Shown: positions 24,046 through 35,270, counted from the first letter of the stretch. The stretch is DNA of 64,000 nucleotides from Vandiemenella viatica (GCA_031002005.1 JARYHS010011408.1:224357473-224421472), one strand, 5' to 3'. Notes: generated by a model not told the origin, from the letters alone. Made by a program: numbers and translations.

Positions 24046-24640
24046 AAAAAATTGACAAATGTGCCTTTACCTCCGGAACCAGTGGTAATTCGATGGGCGA
24101 CGTGTGCTGAAGCTGTAATGTTTGACAACGAACATTTCAAGGTTATTAAAGGTGTAGTAAACGACTTTGATAGTGGAGAGGCTATGTCAGTTTTTCAGTA
24201 CAACGAAGCATTTAACAATTCTAGTATTAAAACCATAGCTGCGAATTACATTCGTTCTTCCCACATACTTGCGAGTATTAAGATAAGAAGCTTTCACTAA
24301 GGGTTTGACGTTGAATTAATCTATTCAGTTAATGAATAAAATCCGCACTGCCAGAGGTATTCCTGTGTAAACTTAAAACACTTTGAAAATATTTCGAACA
24401 ATAACTCAGGTTTTGAACCTTTGTGTCAAATTGATAGTTTTAGTAATGGGATAAGTGAACTTTTTCAAGAAACAATTACTGCTAACACAGCGCCCAATTT
24501 CAAATACTGCCCAGTTTGGTACCTCAGTGAATGTGGAACGGTCCATATCCACTTATGAAAATTTTTTGAGAGATCGAAGAAACAAACTTACTATTGAATA
24601 TTTGGAACAGTACCCGATTGTTTACGTTTACAAAAGTTAG
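24046..24640 (+). pseudogene. hAT-like transposase remnant (C-terminal half)
   Basis: The first open part (24052-24297) reads NVPLPPEPVVIRWATCAEAV and continues with a KVIKGVVNDFDSGEA block. This is characteristic of the late part of small hAT-derived proteins, where a TRW(G/A)TW motif precedes the dimerisation domain. After stops and frameshifts, a second part ends with TSVNVERSISTYENFLRDRR followed by NKLTIEYLEQ. That is the conserved VERSFS..K..L.DRR..LT.ENLE hAT C-terminus. The zinc-finger and most catalytic sequence are missing. Not functional. Confidence 0.74.
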
Positions 24641-24749
24641 AAAAAGTTAAATAACACTTTTCATGCTTTTTTAAGCATTTTTCTTGCATCTTTGCATGCA
24701 TATTTCTAGCTTTTTGTGTTGCATATAATTCGTTCTCTACTTATCATCA

Positions 24750-25720
24750 AATATTTCAGATAAGCGTATGTAGATAGGTTCCTTTTGCATGTGTGTGTTC
24801 ACATTGTTATATAAATTGGATACATTTATCTAGGATCTTTTTTGGTTTTGACAAGTTTGGATTGCAAATGATCACTGTTTCATGAAGATGTTTTTTCATT
24901 CAGAGTGTTATATATGTATGATTATTATTTTTCTCTGCACTTAGCTTTCCAAATAAAGAAATCTTAGCGGCCCGGTTTACCCACTAGATGCTGCATCAAA
25001 ATGTAAATGGGAACATAAAATAAATACATTAAATAAAAAAAGTGAGAGCCTAGAACAAATTTTAAGTCAATTCGTCCGTTAAATGGGGCGATACACCATG
25101 CCTCTACTACTGTCTCGCGGAAGATAAGGAAGCACCAGTTTCCACCCTCTCCCTTCTTTCATCTTCGTATATACAAACAACACACTGCACCAAAACAACA
25201 CTTACCCAGAGGAAAGGATTGGCCGTCCTAGTTCTGCAAGCAGACCTACGAAAAGATCCGGTTGCGAACCATGTGACATTGCATCTACGTACAGATTCAG
25301 TAATACACACTTTTACAAGTACAGAATCAATACTAATACTTCAACTTTATAAAGTGCTCCAAAATATTACCAGGTTTAATTCCATCTTAAAACTATCTCC
25401 AGCGGATCAAATATATCGCATAATCAAAGAAAATACCATCAGCATCAATTTATTCTAATTTACCATCACAACAGGCGTGGTAACAAAACAAATTGTGATA
25501 AAATTGTAATATTCACGAAGTAATAGAATGTATGCTTGTTCAGGTGATTGGGGGCAGATTCCTGGGTGGCAGGCAGTCGAGACATGGCGTCAACAGCGCG
25601 GTGTCTGCGACAGAAATACTTCTTCATAAGACGTCTGCAGTCGGAGGTTAGTGATCCAGACAGACAAGTTTCTTATTGGTGCAGCAGCACAACCAATACC
25701 TGTTGTGAAGTCGAATCACT
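24750..25720. other. No gene recognised
   Basis: AT-rich. Short frames at 25219-25458 and 25548-25751 (+) have no motif that I can place. The latter follows a GC-richer patch with possible ATG at 25584, but there is no splice or domain support. Confidence 0.4.
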
Positions 25721-25724
25721 TTCG

Positions 25725-26104
25725 TACGAGGGTAGATTGACGAGTCCGTGACTTTTTAACGAAGAAAATATATATATTTTTTAATCACCTTTATTTCTCA
25801 ACAGTCTCTTCTCAGTTCAATACACTTAGCCCAACGATTCTCTAATTTTTTTACGCCTTCAAAAAATACAGATTTTTCAAAATCTGCAAAATATGAGTTG
25901 TTTCTGCCACGATGTTTTCATTGGTGGTGAATTTCTTCCCCCCGAGGCAATTCTTCAGGTTTCTGAAGAGAAAGAAGTCATTCGGAGCAAATCGGAGAAT
26001 AGAGTGGATTAGGTAGCAGTTCGTAGCGTAATTCTACAAATTTAGCCATTACCATTCCTGACTTGTGTGCGGGCGTGTTGTCCTGGTGAATTATTATTTT
26101 TCGA
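25725..26104 (-). pseudogene. mariner transposase C-terminal half with 3' terminal repeat
   Basis: Minus-strand translation begins with HQDNTPAHKSGMVMAKFVEL. This contains the second catalytic aspartate (the D of HQDN at 26087-26098), and continues ELLPNPLYSP. The expected SPDLAPxD motif, holding the third aspartate, is destroyed by a frameshift. After it the frame resumes as NDFFLFRNLKNCLGGKKFTT and NIVAETTHILQILKNLYFLK. At the left end, TA (25725-25726) and cgagggt...gtccgtgacttttt match a mariner terminal repeat. The 5' part of the element is missing beyond 26104. Distinct in orientation and region from the 3579-3836 fragment. Confidence 0.8.
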
Positions 26105-26189
26105 CTTCTGTTATTTAGCTATTAAGTTTTTTGAAATGTAGTAGATTAAAATTAACGAAACATGTGAATCAAACGTAGTAAGCATAAAT

Positions 26190-26553
26190 TACATTAGGAT
26201 ATTGTGGGCCATTTCCTCAATTGCGACAGGTTCAATTTTTTTATTAATAATTGTCACGCCAATGCAATTGAATTTGTTATTTTATTTTCCGAACGCGTTT
26301 CATTTCATTCTCTGAAGCATCTTCAGCGGTTCTGTCCGTTGGGTGTTGATACGAGTAATTACATTTGTTCAATGTTACAATTTAAACGTGAAAATGTTTT
26401 ACTGTACTGTTACTTTTTTAATGTAATTACTTGTGTCAACACCCAATAAACAGAACCGCTGAAGATGATTCAGAGAGTGAACTGAAACGCGTTCAGGGAA
26501 TAAAATAACAAATCCAATTGCATTGGCGTGACAATTATTTACAAAAAAAATTG
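26190..26553. mobile_element. Long hairpin element with hammerhead-like cores (hairpin 1)
   Basis: Arms 26232-26365 and 26420-26554 are inverted copies of about 134 bp with a ~54-nt loop. A 42-bp non-palindromic tail extends on the left. The direct repeat agcataaat at 26181-26189 and 26554-26562 is a plausible 9-bp TSD. In the right arm CTGAAGA (26459-26465), a TTCA/TGAA stem and GAAAC (26484-26488) occur in hammerhead order. The left arm has the same on minus (26326 to 26297). No protein is encoded; the frames seen are shadows. Confidence 0.75.
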
Positions 26554-26715
26554 AGCATAAATAATATTTAATTAACTGTAGAGATCTTTGTGCTTGAAGA
26601 GACACTGACCTAAAATGACTCTACTATTCTTTGAATTGCGTTTGTGTTCCTCAGCCAGTAATATTTTAGACGTGTGAGTAAATATATACTAATGACATAA
26701 TTTTTGCTCGCTTAT

Positions 26716-26892
26716 AGTTTTACGCCTCGTCAACATCTAGGTCCTTCGAGGTGAAAAACGACTGGGGGCAAGAAACGGGCCTTTAGAAGTAACCATCCTG
26801 GGATTCTCATGCAATTTCTTCGGTTACCCAAGGGAAACCGAAATCTGGTTGGCCGGACAGGGATTCAAACCAGCTTCCTCCCGAATGCTGTC
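26716..26892 (-). mobile_element. SINE-A copy, diverged
   Basis: Tail motif cctcgtcaacatctaggtcc at left, then the body and a decayed box B (gggattcaaacc on plus at 26860). The head stops near 26892 before the box A part. No TSD seen. Confidence 0.68.
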
Positions 26893-28070
26893 TGTACTGA
26901 AGTAAAATAAATGGTGGTTGATATAGGGGTTTTGTGTGCTATTTCCAAATGGCCACACCAGAACAACACACATTGTTAGTTTGGTTTGCATCCAGGACCA
27001 GACTGTAAACTCTTGCACTTTTCAGCGTAAGGTACGAAGAATTTAGGTTTCATTAATAATTTATGCTCACTTGACTTTTGGGCAGCAAAATACTGGCGGT
27101 TGCGTTGGAATGAAAAATTCTCTTAGCTACTGTTACTATCGAATTCATGAAAACTTGGCAGCTGCATTACATTCGTCATAACGGCATAGGAATAGATTCA
27201 CATAGTATCACAGAAACTTGCCAGTGATTTTACATTCGTGGCTGCGGATGCTATGGTTGGCGTCAAAGATATGTTTAGAAATTGGCGCCGAATGTACTGC
27301 GGACGCTAACGCATACGATAAATTTCGTAAGACATTATGTCTAAGGTACGATTGTGATTGCTTTGACATACACTTTTCTCCTCAGGAAAGAATGTACTAA
27401 ATTTCTACCCAAAGCGATCATTTCTTCTCGGTACGTCTTTATTGGACCGGTGCCGATAATTTTTCATGTAGCTTTAATTTCTTATAGGTCATATATTGCG
27501 TGAAAATGTATTTGGAAAAATAGCTATAATTTCGGACTTCGGTTTGAAAACCGAATCTAATGTAATAACTAAAATAATGGAAATACTTTAGCTGACATTT
27601 ACATTTTTTGTTTCTCCACTATAATACTTCGTACTAGAATAAAAATGGTAAAGCATTTCTACACACACCAGTATCCGCGCGCGCTAAGCAACGGGAAAAT
27701 AATAGTAATTAGAACGTGCACCTTCAAATTAATGTTTCTGGAAGCGCCTTGGAAAAAATATAATAAACTTTCAACCTTTCGGAAAATTCAGGAAATATTT
27801 TCATATCAGAATTTGTACTCTCTATCAGAGTTGAATTCTGTTAAAGTCTCCACAACTATCAGCAACGTCCGTTTCGAAGCTTACACTTCAGTCTTGATAT
27901 AAATAATTAGTTTGATCAAAGAGATCAAGTCACGCACCACTTAACGCACTATTACTGAGCTGCTGGAAAAGGATTACTAAAGCTCTTTCACTTCGCACAT
28001 ACATTTGAGATTTCATACATTTGAGTCTAATTTTAAAACATGCGGCGTCGCCGTATCCAAGGAAACGTAC
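26893..28070. other. No gene recognised
   Basis: Mixed AT-rich sequence with short frames; nothing that I can place by similarity. Confidence 0.4.
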
Positions 28071-28076
28071 GAATTT

Positions 28077-28203
28077 TGTTGACGTCATGCTTCGTTACCT
28101 AGGAAATGCTCACCTCCCATTGTTGGTAGGGTATAAATCGAGGCGAACGCGGGCTCTGAGCGCAGTCTAGACATGGACGGGACTGAGCAGCAGGCAGCAA
28201 CAG
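28077..28203 (+). promoter_or_regulatory. Compact CRE/TATA/initiator segment: host promoter with first exon, or LTR
   Basis: A perfect CRE palindrome TGACGTCA lies at 28080-28087. TATAAAT follows at 28132-28138. An initiator-like gcagtct is centred near 28163, the expected ~30 bp downstream. An ATG at 28173 starts a ten-codon frame (MDGTEQQAAT) that stops at a strong 5' splice site, cag/gtgagt at 28204. This is what a short first coding exon would look like. Alternatively, TGTTG at 28077 and CAACA at 28546-28550 would be the inverted ends of a 474-bp LTR with the same TATA. No 5-bp flanking repeat (aattt versus tgatc) supports that. I cannot decide between these. Confidence 0.38.
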
Positions 28204-29017
28204 GTGAGTCGTACAGGTGAGGTGGTCTCGTTCTATTGGGGACTGAGAGGGGCTTTCAGGGAGTAGAACGGCAGCAGTGGCGGAAGCTACGGCAGTGGTA
28301 CGAGGAACGGCATCGGCAACAACAGAAGAGCATCAAGACGCGGGCTACGGACTCCTGCGCCGATCAGCCTGAATGTGGTTTTTGGGCGGTTTATCCACAT
28401 TCGTGAAGGCAAATGCCGGGCTGATACTCCGATTCCGCCTCATAAATGTTAAAAAGATGTAAAACTGTAACTTAAAAGTATACATATAAAACTATTAAAG
28501 GTATTTATGTGTGTTTTATTTACAGTAGTTGTAGTGACAAATATACAACATGATCTAGTGACTGTTATTAGAGAGACCTAATACCACTAAAGCAATCAAT
28601 GTCGACGGTGTCACGAAATGTCGACGATGTCACGAAAAATTAAAAATTTATATAATCACTCTAAAAGAATTTATTTCTTTATACGACTTGTAAATGTGTC
28701 CTGGTCCAACTACTTACTGTACAAGGTCGACAACGTTTCAGACCACTTTATTATGTACCCTTTTAAAATCAGAGGCAAGAAGACCTCACACACACCTTGG
28801 CAAAATAATTTCGATTATAAAAAGACTAGAATTGAAAAAAACAAAACGTAGGATAAATACGAAACTATAAACAAAACGATATCTCTACGTTGCTGATAAT
28901 TTGCTCATGAGCTTAATATCCAGTGAGCTTGAAATACACTACATGAGGGAAGTAAGTGAAATTATACATACGTCCAGACTGTGTGCATGATAATCTACAT
29001 ACACACAATTATTTCTA
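28204..29017. other. Downstream of the promoter-like segment; no gene recognised
   Basis: 28250-28445 is GC-rich and contains a phrase (gggcggtttatccacattcg ... ccgggctgat ... attccgcct) that I believe is part of a common insect repeat, not host exon. The remainder to 29017 is AT-rich. A pyrimidine-tract-plus-AG at 28508-28524 could be a 3' splice site but has no coding support. Confidence 0.3.
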
Positions 29018-29030
29018 ATGTTACTGCACT

Positions 29031-29341
29031 AATAATAATAATAAATTAATTTCGTCTGGTCGTAATGACCTGGTGACACGGTTTCTATTGGCTGCGCATT
29101 CCGCACCTGTCGTAGCCGCCTTAACCTAACCCGGCAATCCTGCCGCGTACAGGGGACCTACAGTTTAACGTGGAATCCGAACCACGGAAGCGTTCTGGAG
29201 TACTTGATATTACACAGCAAGCTGTGCCAGAGGCGCAGGCCGAGTTAAGTGCCCATGAAAAACCATCCGAGACAGGGATTAGAACTGGGGACCTTTAGAT
29301 CTCCAGTCAGACGCCTTAACCACTGAGCAACCAGACCGCTC
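29031..29341 (-). mobile_element. SINE-B copy, full length with perfect TSD
   Basis: Best-bounded SINE-B. The 13-bp repeat atgttactgcact is exact at 29018-29030 and 29342-29354. The tRNA-like head lies at about 29262-29341. The body is followed by an (ATT)n-type tail in transcript sense (29031-29045). The box B is mutated (AGTTCTAATCC), so this copy is unlikely to be transcribed now. Confidence 0.92.
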
Positions 29342-29354
29342 ATGTTACTGCACT

Positions 29355-29864
29355 TATTAAATGCTTATAGGTTATTTTAAACGCGAACACAGATTTTAAA
29401 GGCGCTCTATCTCACTGGCCGGATACGCAAGTATGAAGGCAGCCCAGTCAAGTTCTACTGTAAGGAGAAACATAAATGCAATCGCAATGTCGTGCGGTCC
29501 CTCACAATATGTGATCAGATACTCTCTGTCCTACGTTAAGGAAGTAGAGAAATGGCGAATTGTTCACAATAGCATTTAATGTGTTTGATCGCCGAGGTAA
29601 TCTGTCCTAGTGCAGACGTGCAGTCTGTCTTAGCATATTGTCATACTACAGCAGTGATCAAGACGTCTGCCTGGGGAATTAAAATTAATGACGGTAAGGC
29701 GAAGAAAAACGACAGAGAGGATCTGTGGTCTACCTGGACGAAGTCACGGACGTAGCTAATTAATTATAAGTATGTTTACAGAATTTTGTAAGAACAGTCT
29801 TGATGAGGTTTTCAGATACTGAACACAAGATCTGGATGGTCTGCCAAACAGCGAAACGTGCTAA
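29355..29864. other. No gene recognised
   Basis: Unique-looking sequence with no frame or motif that I can support. Confidence 0.45.
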
Positions 29865-29872
29865 CTGGCAAC

Positions 29873-30166
29873 CAGCGGCGGATCCAGGGGGGGGGCTAGG
29901 GGGGCTCAATCCCCCCCAAAAGCATCTAGGTCCACCCCCGACAATGTAATTTTGGCGATCTTTTTTTTTTTTTTAGCTCTACCGATACGAGCCCAAGGAG
30001 GCCATAAAGACTATCCCATGGCCCCATGGCCGACTCAAGCCCCCCCCCCCCCAAACCAAAATCCACTGAAGGCAAGCCCTCCCAACCAAAACCCATTCAA
30101 GCCAAGCCCCCACCCCCAAACCAAAGTCCGCTCAAGCCCCCCCCCCCCCTCCTGGATCCGCCCTTG
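29873..30166. mobile_element. Non-autonomous hAT-type element with perfect 8-bp TSD
   Basis: Ends CAGCGGCGGATCCAGG and CAAGGGCGGATCCAGG (right end reverse-complemented) form the terminal repeat. The octamer ctggcaac is exact at 29865-29872 and 30167-30174. The interior has G runs, a T run (29960-29974) and several short repeats of a caagcc(c)n unit near 30030-30150. A proline-rich 81-codon frame is an artefact of these C runs. Confidence 0.88.
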
Positions 30167-30174
30167 CTGGCAAC

Positions 30175-30955
30175 CTGTTCATGTTAAACCTGGTTAATCT
30201 CAAATTACAGTAAAATGATCTAGCTTGAGACTGCGATTATTTTGTCTCCTACATTGACTACTGTCCTCTCTGTGCATTTCTGTCGTCAAAAATACCTAAT
30301 ATTATTTATTAAAAGTGATAGCTAACTTGAAATAACATTTTTTTTACAGATGTTTTATAGATCAAATAATTGTATTAACATGCCGATCATTAAACACTGC
30401 CATCTCCTGTTAGAGCCTTTTTTAAAGTCACTCCTGTTTAAGATAACTTGGTTATGATATATTTATCACCTCTGTAAGATTACGTTGGTATCAAAACCTG
30501 AAGTGTTATCTTTCACACAATCTGAAGAGCGTGAACAGTGTTTCTCTCGTAACATCTGTAATTTTGAACCAATTACTTCGAACTGCTATCGCCAACTAAA
30601 CCCGTATTTGGTTTCCACTTGACGATTAAATATTTTGAGTTATAAGTCATATACGGATAAAATGAAACGTTTCAGACATTCAACACTACAACAAACATTA
30701 CAGCCGGCAGAATATTCTCAATTACAATTTTTAAATGAGTGTGCCAAGCGGTGTAAAACTTTTGATTCATTTATATCAGTTATTCAATTCATTTAAAGCA
30801 TTTCGACACATGAAAACATGACACAGTCATAACATAACTAAACATATTTATAATCAACCGCTTCGTGTCTCTCTCTCAAACACAAACTTAGTTAATTACA
30901 AGGATGGTAGTCAATGGGAACTGGCTTTTAGGAATATTACAAGTTGTACCAGATG
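30175..30955. other. No gene recognised
   Basis: AT-rich DNA; nothing supported. Confidence 0.45.
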
Positions 30956-30959
30956 GGAA

Positions 30960-31700
30960 TAGTTAAACATTATAGGCAGAATTGCTTCCAACCCATTTCA
31001 TTGTATCCGATATTAATTTACTTCGATTTTCATAGAATTCAACTATTTGTCCTGTCAGTCTGTTAGGGTTCATTCTTTTGATGTGTACATAAAATTTTAG
31101 TCGGCGTTTTCTAATATTATTGTGAATGTCTGCATATTGTAAAATTTCCTGATTACTTTTGAGTCTGTATTGGTCTCCTATGAGTCTTGGGCCCAAAATT
31201 TCTTTATAATTCTGCGTTCTTTTTTCTCAATGTTTTCTACATCTTTTTTCCTGTTCATAATAACTGTTTCTGATCCATAAATACATTCTGGTTTAATAAC
31301 TGTATTGTAATGTCTCAGTTTTGCGTGCTTGGAAATGCATTTTTTACTGTAGACGTTTTGTGTTAGACGATAAGCTGTTTCCATCTTTTGGCATCTAATT
31401 TCATTAGCTTTTGCTTCAGTTCCATTCTCTAGGATTGTTTCACCGAGATACTTGAAGTATGAGACTCGTTTGATTTTTCCATATTTTGTCTCCACGTATT
31501 TTGGTGTTTCTTTATTGCAGGTCATAAATTCTGTTTTCTCGAATGAAACCTGTAGACCCACTTTCTCCGCTATTTCTTTCAAGAGTTCGATCTGTTTTGG
31601 GTTATTGCAATGTCATGGGTTAAGATTGCTAAGTCGTCTGCCTCTTGGATTATACTATCATAGGCCCTATATATTATTTCTATAAGGTATTTTTTGTCAC
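30960..31700 (-). pseudogene. LINE reverse transcriptase, end of catalytic domain to C-terminus
   Basis: On minus, the catalytic box appears as EADDLAIL near 31625-31645, with A instead of the usual Y/F A context. A thumb-like block EKVGLQVSFEKTEFMTCNKE and VSYFKYLGETILENGTEAKA follow, the standard post-ADD order (FKYLG). Then come KPECIYGSETV and, in the next frame, RRLKFYVHIKRMNPNRLTGQ. The N-terminal palm and endonuclease are absent, so it is a truncated copy broken by a frameshift near 31180. It abuts the 167-bp tandem array. Confidence 0.78.
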
Positions 31701-33130
31701 AAGCCTGTATCTTCCTTCATACTTAACTGAAATCAATGAATGAGGTGTCATTTTAAAGCTTATGGTCTTCACTTTGGTCACATCATATTTTAAGAAATGA
31801 AGTTTTCGGAATTCGACCCTTAAAGGGCTAAAATGTCAATATTACTAAAATGCAGTTTTCTGTGTTACGAGTCATTTATCTCCCTGGATACCTATCTGAA
31901 ATCGTTTAATGAACTATCATTTTAAAGATTAAGATCTCCGCTTTAGTGAAGTCATTTATTAAGACAGACTTTTTTCGGAATTCGACCCTTAAAGGGCAAA
32001 AGTAGCAATATTTTTGCAATTCGTTATTATGTCACGAGCGTTTTATCTCCCTTAACATCTAACCGATATAGATAAATGAGGAATTATATTAAAGACTAAG
32101 ATCTCCGCCGTGGTAACATTATATTTTAAGAAAGGAATTTTTCGTAATTCGACCCTTAAAGGGCAAAAATGTTAATTTTTCTAAAATGTGTTTTTTGTAT
32201 CTCGAGCCAATTATCTCCCTAGATATCTAACCAAAATCGTTATATGAAGTAGGATTATGAGGAGTAATGTTTCAGCTTTGTGACATCATATTTTAAGAAA
32301 TAATTATTTTGGAATTAAACTCTTTAAGGGAAAAAGTATAAATTTTTCTATAACACATTTTCATGTCACGAGCTATTTATCTCCCTTAATATCTAACCGA
32401 TATAGATAAATGAGGTATCATATTAAAAAACAAGGTCTCCGCCGTGGTAACATTATATTTTACGAAAGGAATTTTTCGTTATTCGACCCTTAAAGGGCAA
32501 AACAGTTAAATGTTCTAAAATGCGTTTTTTGTATCTCGAGCCATTTATCTCTCTGGATATCTAACCAAATTGAAAAATGAAATAGGATTATGAGGAGTAA
32601 TGTCTCAGCTTTGTGACATCATATTTTAAGAAAGAATGTTTTTGGAATTCAACCCTTAAAGGGAAAATGTATAAATTTTTCTATAACGCATTTTTGTGTC
32701 ACGAGCGATTTATCTCCCTTCATTTCTAACCGATATAGATAAATGAGATATCATGTTAAAGACTAAGGTCTCCACCGTGGTAACATTATATTTTAAGAAA
32801 GGAATTTTTCGTAATTCTACCCTTAATGGGCAAAAGTATCAATATTTTTGCAATGCGTCATTGTGTCACGAGCGATTTATCTCCCTTCATATCTAACCGA
32901 TATAGATAAATGAGGTATCATATTAAAGACTAAGGTCTCCGCCGTTGTAACATTATATTTTAAGAAAGGAATTTTTCGTAATTCGACCCTTAAAGGCCAA
33001 AAATGTAAATTTTTCTACAATGCGCTTTTTGTGTCTCGAGCCACTTATCTCCTTGGATATCTATCCAGAATCGATAAATGAAGTAGGAGTATGAAGAGTA
33101 ATGACTCAGCTTTGGTGACATCATATTCAA
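31701..33130. repeat. Satellite-like array of about nine 167-bp units
   Basis: The shared start motif (atctcc) recurs at 31709, 31878, 32045, 32213, 32379, 32547, 32712, 32879 and 33047, spacings 165-169 bp. Each unit carries a gacccttaaaggg block and a gtcacgagc or atctcgagcc block. Three variants are seen: one with gaagtaggattatgagg (32213, 32547, 33047), one with gataaatgaggtatcata (32045, 32379, 32712, 32879), and an older leading pair. The middle part alternates between two variants, giving a ~334-bp higher-order period. The length is nucleosomal. No coding. Confidence 0.92.
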
Positions 33131-33479
33131 CCTCACTATTCATCGCATTTTATTCGCGAAATTTTCGCACGGGTCGTCTAGTACTGTATTATTTCCCAGC
33201 CGACTAATGGACAGTGATAATAGACGACAGAGATAATAGCCGACAGTAAGACGAGGCGCTTGGAATGACGGCCTCTTGTGAGCAGTTCAGCGTTCCTGGC
33301 GCCAGTCGGACGGCTTTCACCTCAGGCAGGTCACCCGCGGTGGCAAAAGCGTGTACGTAACAACTGCTAGCAAAAAACCTATCTGCTGTGTGTGGGTGTC
33401 ATCAAACTGTCTATCCTACGCATATAACGTTCAGCTAATCCGGATTTATGCATTAACTTATAGCTTGGTGAGGTTGCTC

Positions 33480-33850
33480 GCACGGATTTTTTTGTTTCAG
33501 TATCGCCATCACCACTGACATTTAATATCCAGCCCACACTTTTCCATTTCAATCTATATGTATGAACTAATCTTTCAACCACCTTCCATTGGTCTGTATA
33601 CCCTTTTGAAATTGGTACATCGATCTTCTTCATCTACCATTACTCGTGCTCCCCTTTCCTTTCTGCCGCAGGCTTTGTTCGCTCTCAATTCTCGTGACAT
33701 ATAGCATCCATTGCAATGTCTTTCCCTCCAGTAGTTGGACATTAATTTTTGATATTTTTTAACTGCTGATTTAACCATTTCTTGTAATATTTTTATGACT
33801 CTCTAGGAACCTAATTTCTGCAGTTTGTGTGTTCATAAATTTCTTCATAT
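33480..33850 (-). pseudogene. Possible LINE C-terminal relic
   Basis: Minus-strand pieces AEIRFLESHKNITRN, LEGKTLQWMLYVTRIESEQS and QFQKGIQTNGRWLKD follow the order of the EMRFLR..GITR / LQWFGHV.RM / WID.I..D blocks that end many LINE ORF2 proteins. Several frameshifts separate them. Weak, but the order of three blocks is unlikely by chance. Confidence 0.42.
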
Positions 33851-35005
33851 ACTTCCTTAGAGTTCAGCGAGAACTACACTTTTCACACAGACACACTGAC
33901 ACTTCAAGCAGAACACATTTTACAATAGACCACTGTTAATAATACACTTCATAATGTTTAGTGTCATTAAGGCCCCCTACTGAATGAGCTACGAAGTATG
34001 GCCTAATCAGAAAAGTCGATCAAAATTAACATACTCAAATCACTTGCTGGATTAGATGATCTTAAGGAACTTTTCCACCATCGCTTATACATAAACTCGT
34101 CTTAAAATAGAAACTGTGAGACGGAAGAAGTTTACCACCACACGTAGACCATTTACAGTTCCATGTTGTGCAGTAAAATCGTAATTTAAAATAAAGCAGG
34201 TTGACATTAATGGTCATTTGACATACAAAAAAGACCTTTTTTGCTTCATTGTTGGCCTTCGTACAATATTTGATAACTGCAGTAAGTATAAAGTTTAATT
34301 ATTCTTATTTTTTGTTTTATTCAGTTAAACAGAACCTTTTATAGAAAACTACTTTTAAATTTGTGTGAGGGTTATATAACATTCCCATTCAATTTATTTG
34401 CTTTGGCTCATTCCACTCGTTCCAGTAACCAGGAATATCCAGAAAAATTGAGAGCAATTTATTAAACAATTGTTTACAGCTTACACGAATTAGTTAAACA
34501 TTTTACTTCAGACACTGAAAGACCTTCAAATAATAATTTTGCCCAATGCAAACGCATGTGTCAATAAAAATAAATTCTACCGCAACTGCGCTAAAATAAC
34601 AGAAAAACACAAAACTGAATGCTAAAACAGATTATTTTAGAAAGAATTTACATTCATCCTGAAACCTTTTTATGGGGAAAATGTGGGAAACATTATGCAT
34701 TGTGGAAAAAACAGTAAGATATGTAACTCAGTCTCTAGATTGTTAATCTCTCTGCTCAACCTGCAATGTAGTAGGAACGATTCGCTTTCCACACAATCTT
34801 CGTCGCATTCTAGAGCACTCGCTTAGGACAGTAGCTTCTATATGCGGCTCTGAATTTAGCATTAATGATCTTCCATCCTTCTACTTGTGAGTATGCCAAC
34901 ACCTGTTGTGAGAATACTGTATCAGGCAGTGAGCACATAGATTCATTGTGAATGGGCGCCATGTTGGGCTGCTCCGACTGTATCAGAAATCCAGTGAAAA
35001 AAGTT
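33851..35005. other. No gene recognised
   Basis: AT-rich; no supported feature. Confidence 0.45.
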
Positions 35006-35006
35006 T

Positions 35007-35222
35007 TTTTTTTTTTGTATATGGGTTTACGACTCGTTGATGTCGAGAACATCAGAGGCGAGAAAGGATTTGGAAGCAACGAACGGGAAGTATTTCGCCC
35101 AGGGTCGTTTGGAGTGATTTTGTGAAACCATGAAAAACCGAAATCTGGATGGTCGGACCAGGATTCGAACTTGCGTCCTCCCTAATGCGATGCCAGAACG
35201 TTACCCGCCCACCTAGCTCGAG
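35007..35222 (-). mobile_element. SINE-A copy
   Basis: T run at 35006-35016 as tail, then the cgttgatgtcgagaacatc motif, a shortened body and a tRNA-like head with box B near 35160-35170 (ggattcgaac on plus). The middle of the body (the gaaggaagc block) is deleted. Confidence 0.8.
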
Positions 35223-35270
35223 AAGAATTTTGCGTGTTCCCGGTGAGTTATACCACATGACGGGTAGTTT

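Larger units (their letters stand above)
23386..24739 (+). mobile_element. hAT-type transposon relic with transposase remnant and perfect TSD
   Basis: Terminal inverted repeats TAGAGACCGGATTATATGCA (23386-23405) and TAGAGAACGAATTATATGCA (reverse complement of 24720-24739) differ at two positions. The 8-bp direct repeat cttatcat is exact at 23378-23385 and 24740-24747. A second element (23615-23971) is nested inside, so the original insertion was about 1.0 kb, already internally deleted relative to an autonomous element. The coding relic at 24046-24640 gives the orientation. Target duplication length and the C-terminal dimerisation motif of the relic both indicate hAT. Confidence 0.88.

Noticed and set aside
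29952..30197. Proline-rich secreted protein frame
   Set aside because: The frame is created by C runs inside a hAT-type element with an exact TSD.
31701..33130. CRISPR array
   Set aside because: The whole 167-bp unit is repeated rather than short repeats with unique spacers, and the DNA is clearly eukaryotic.
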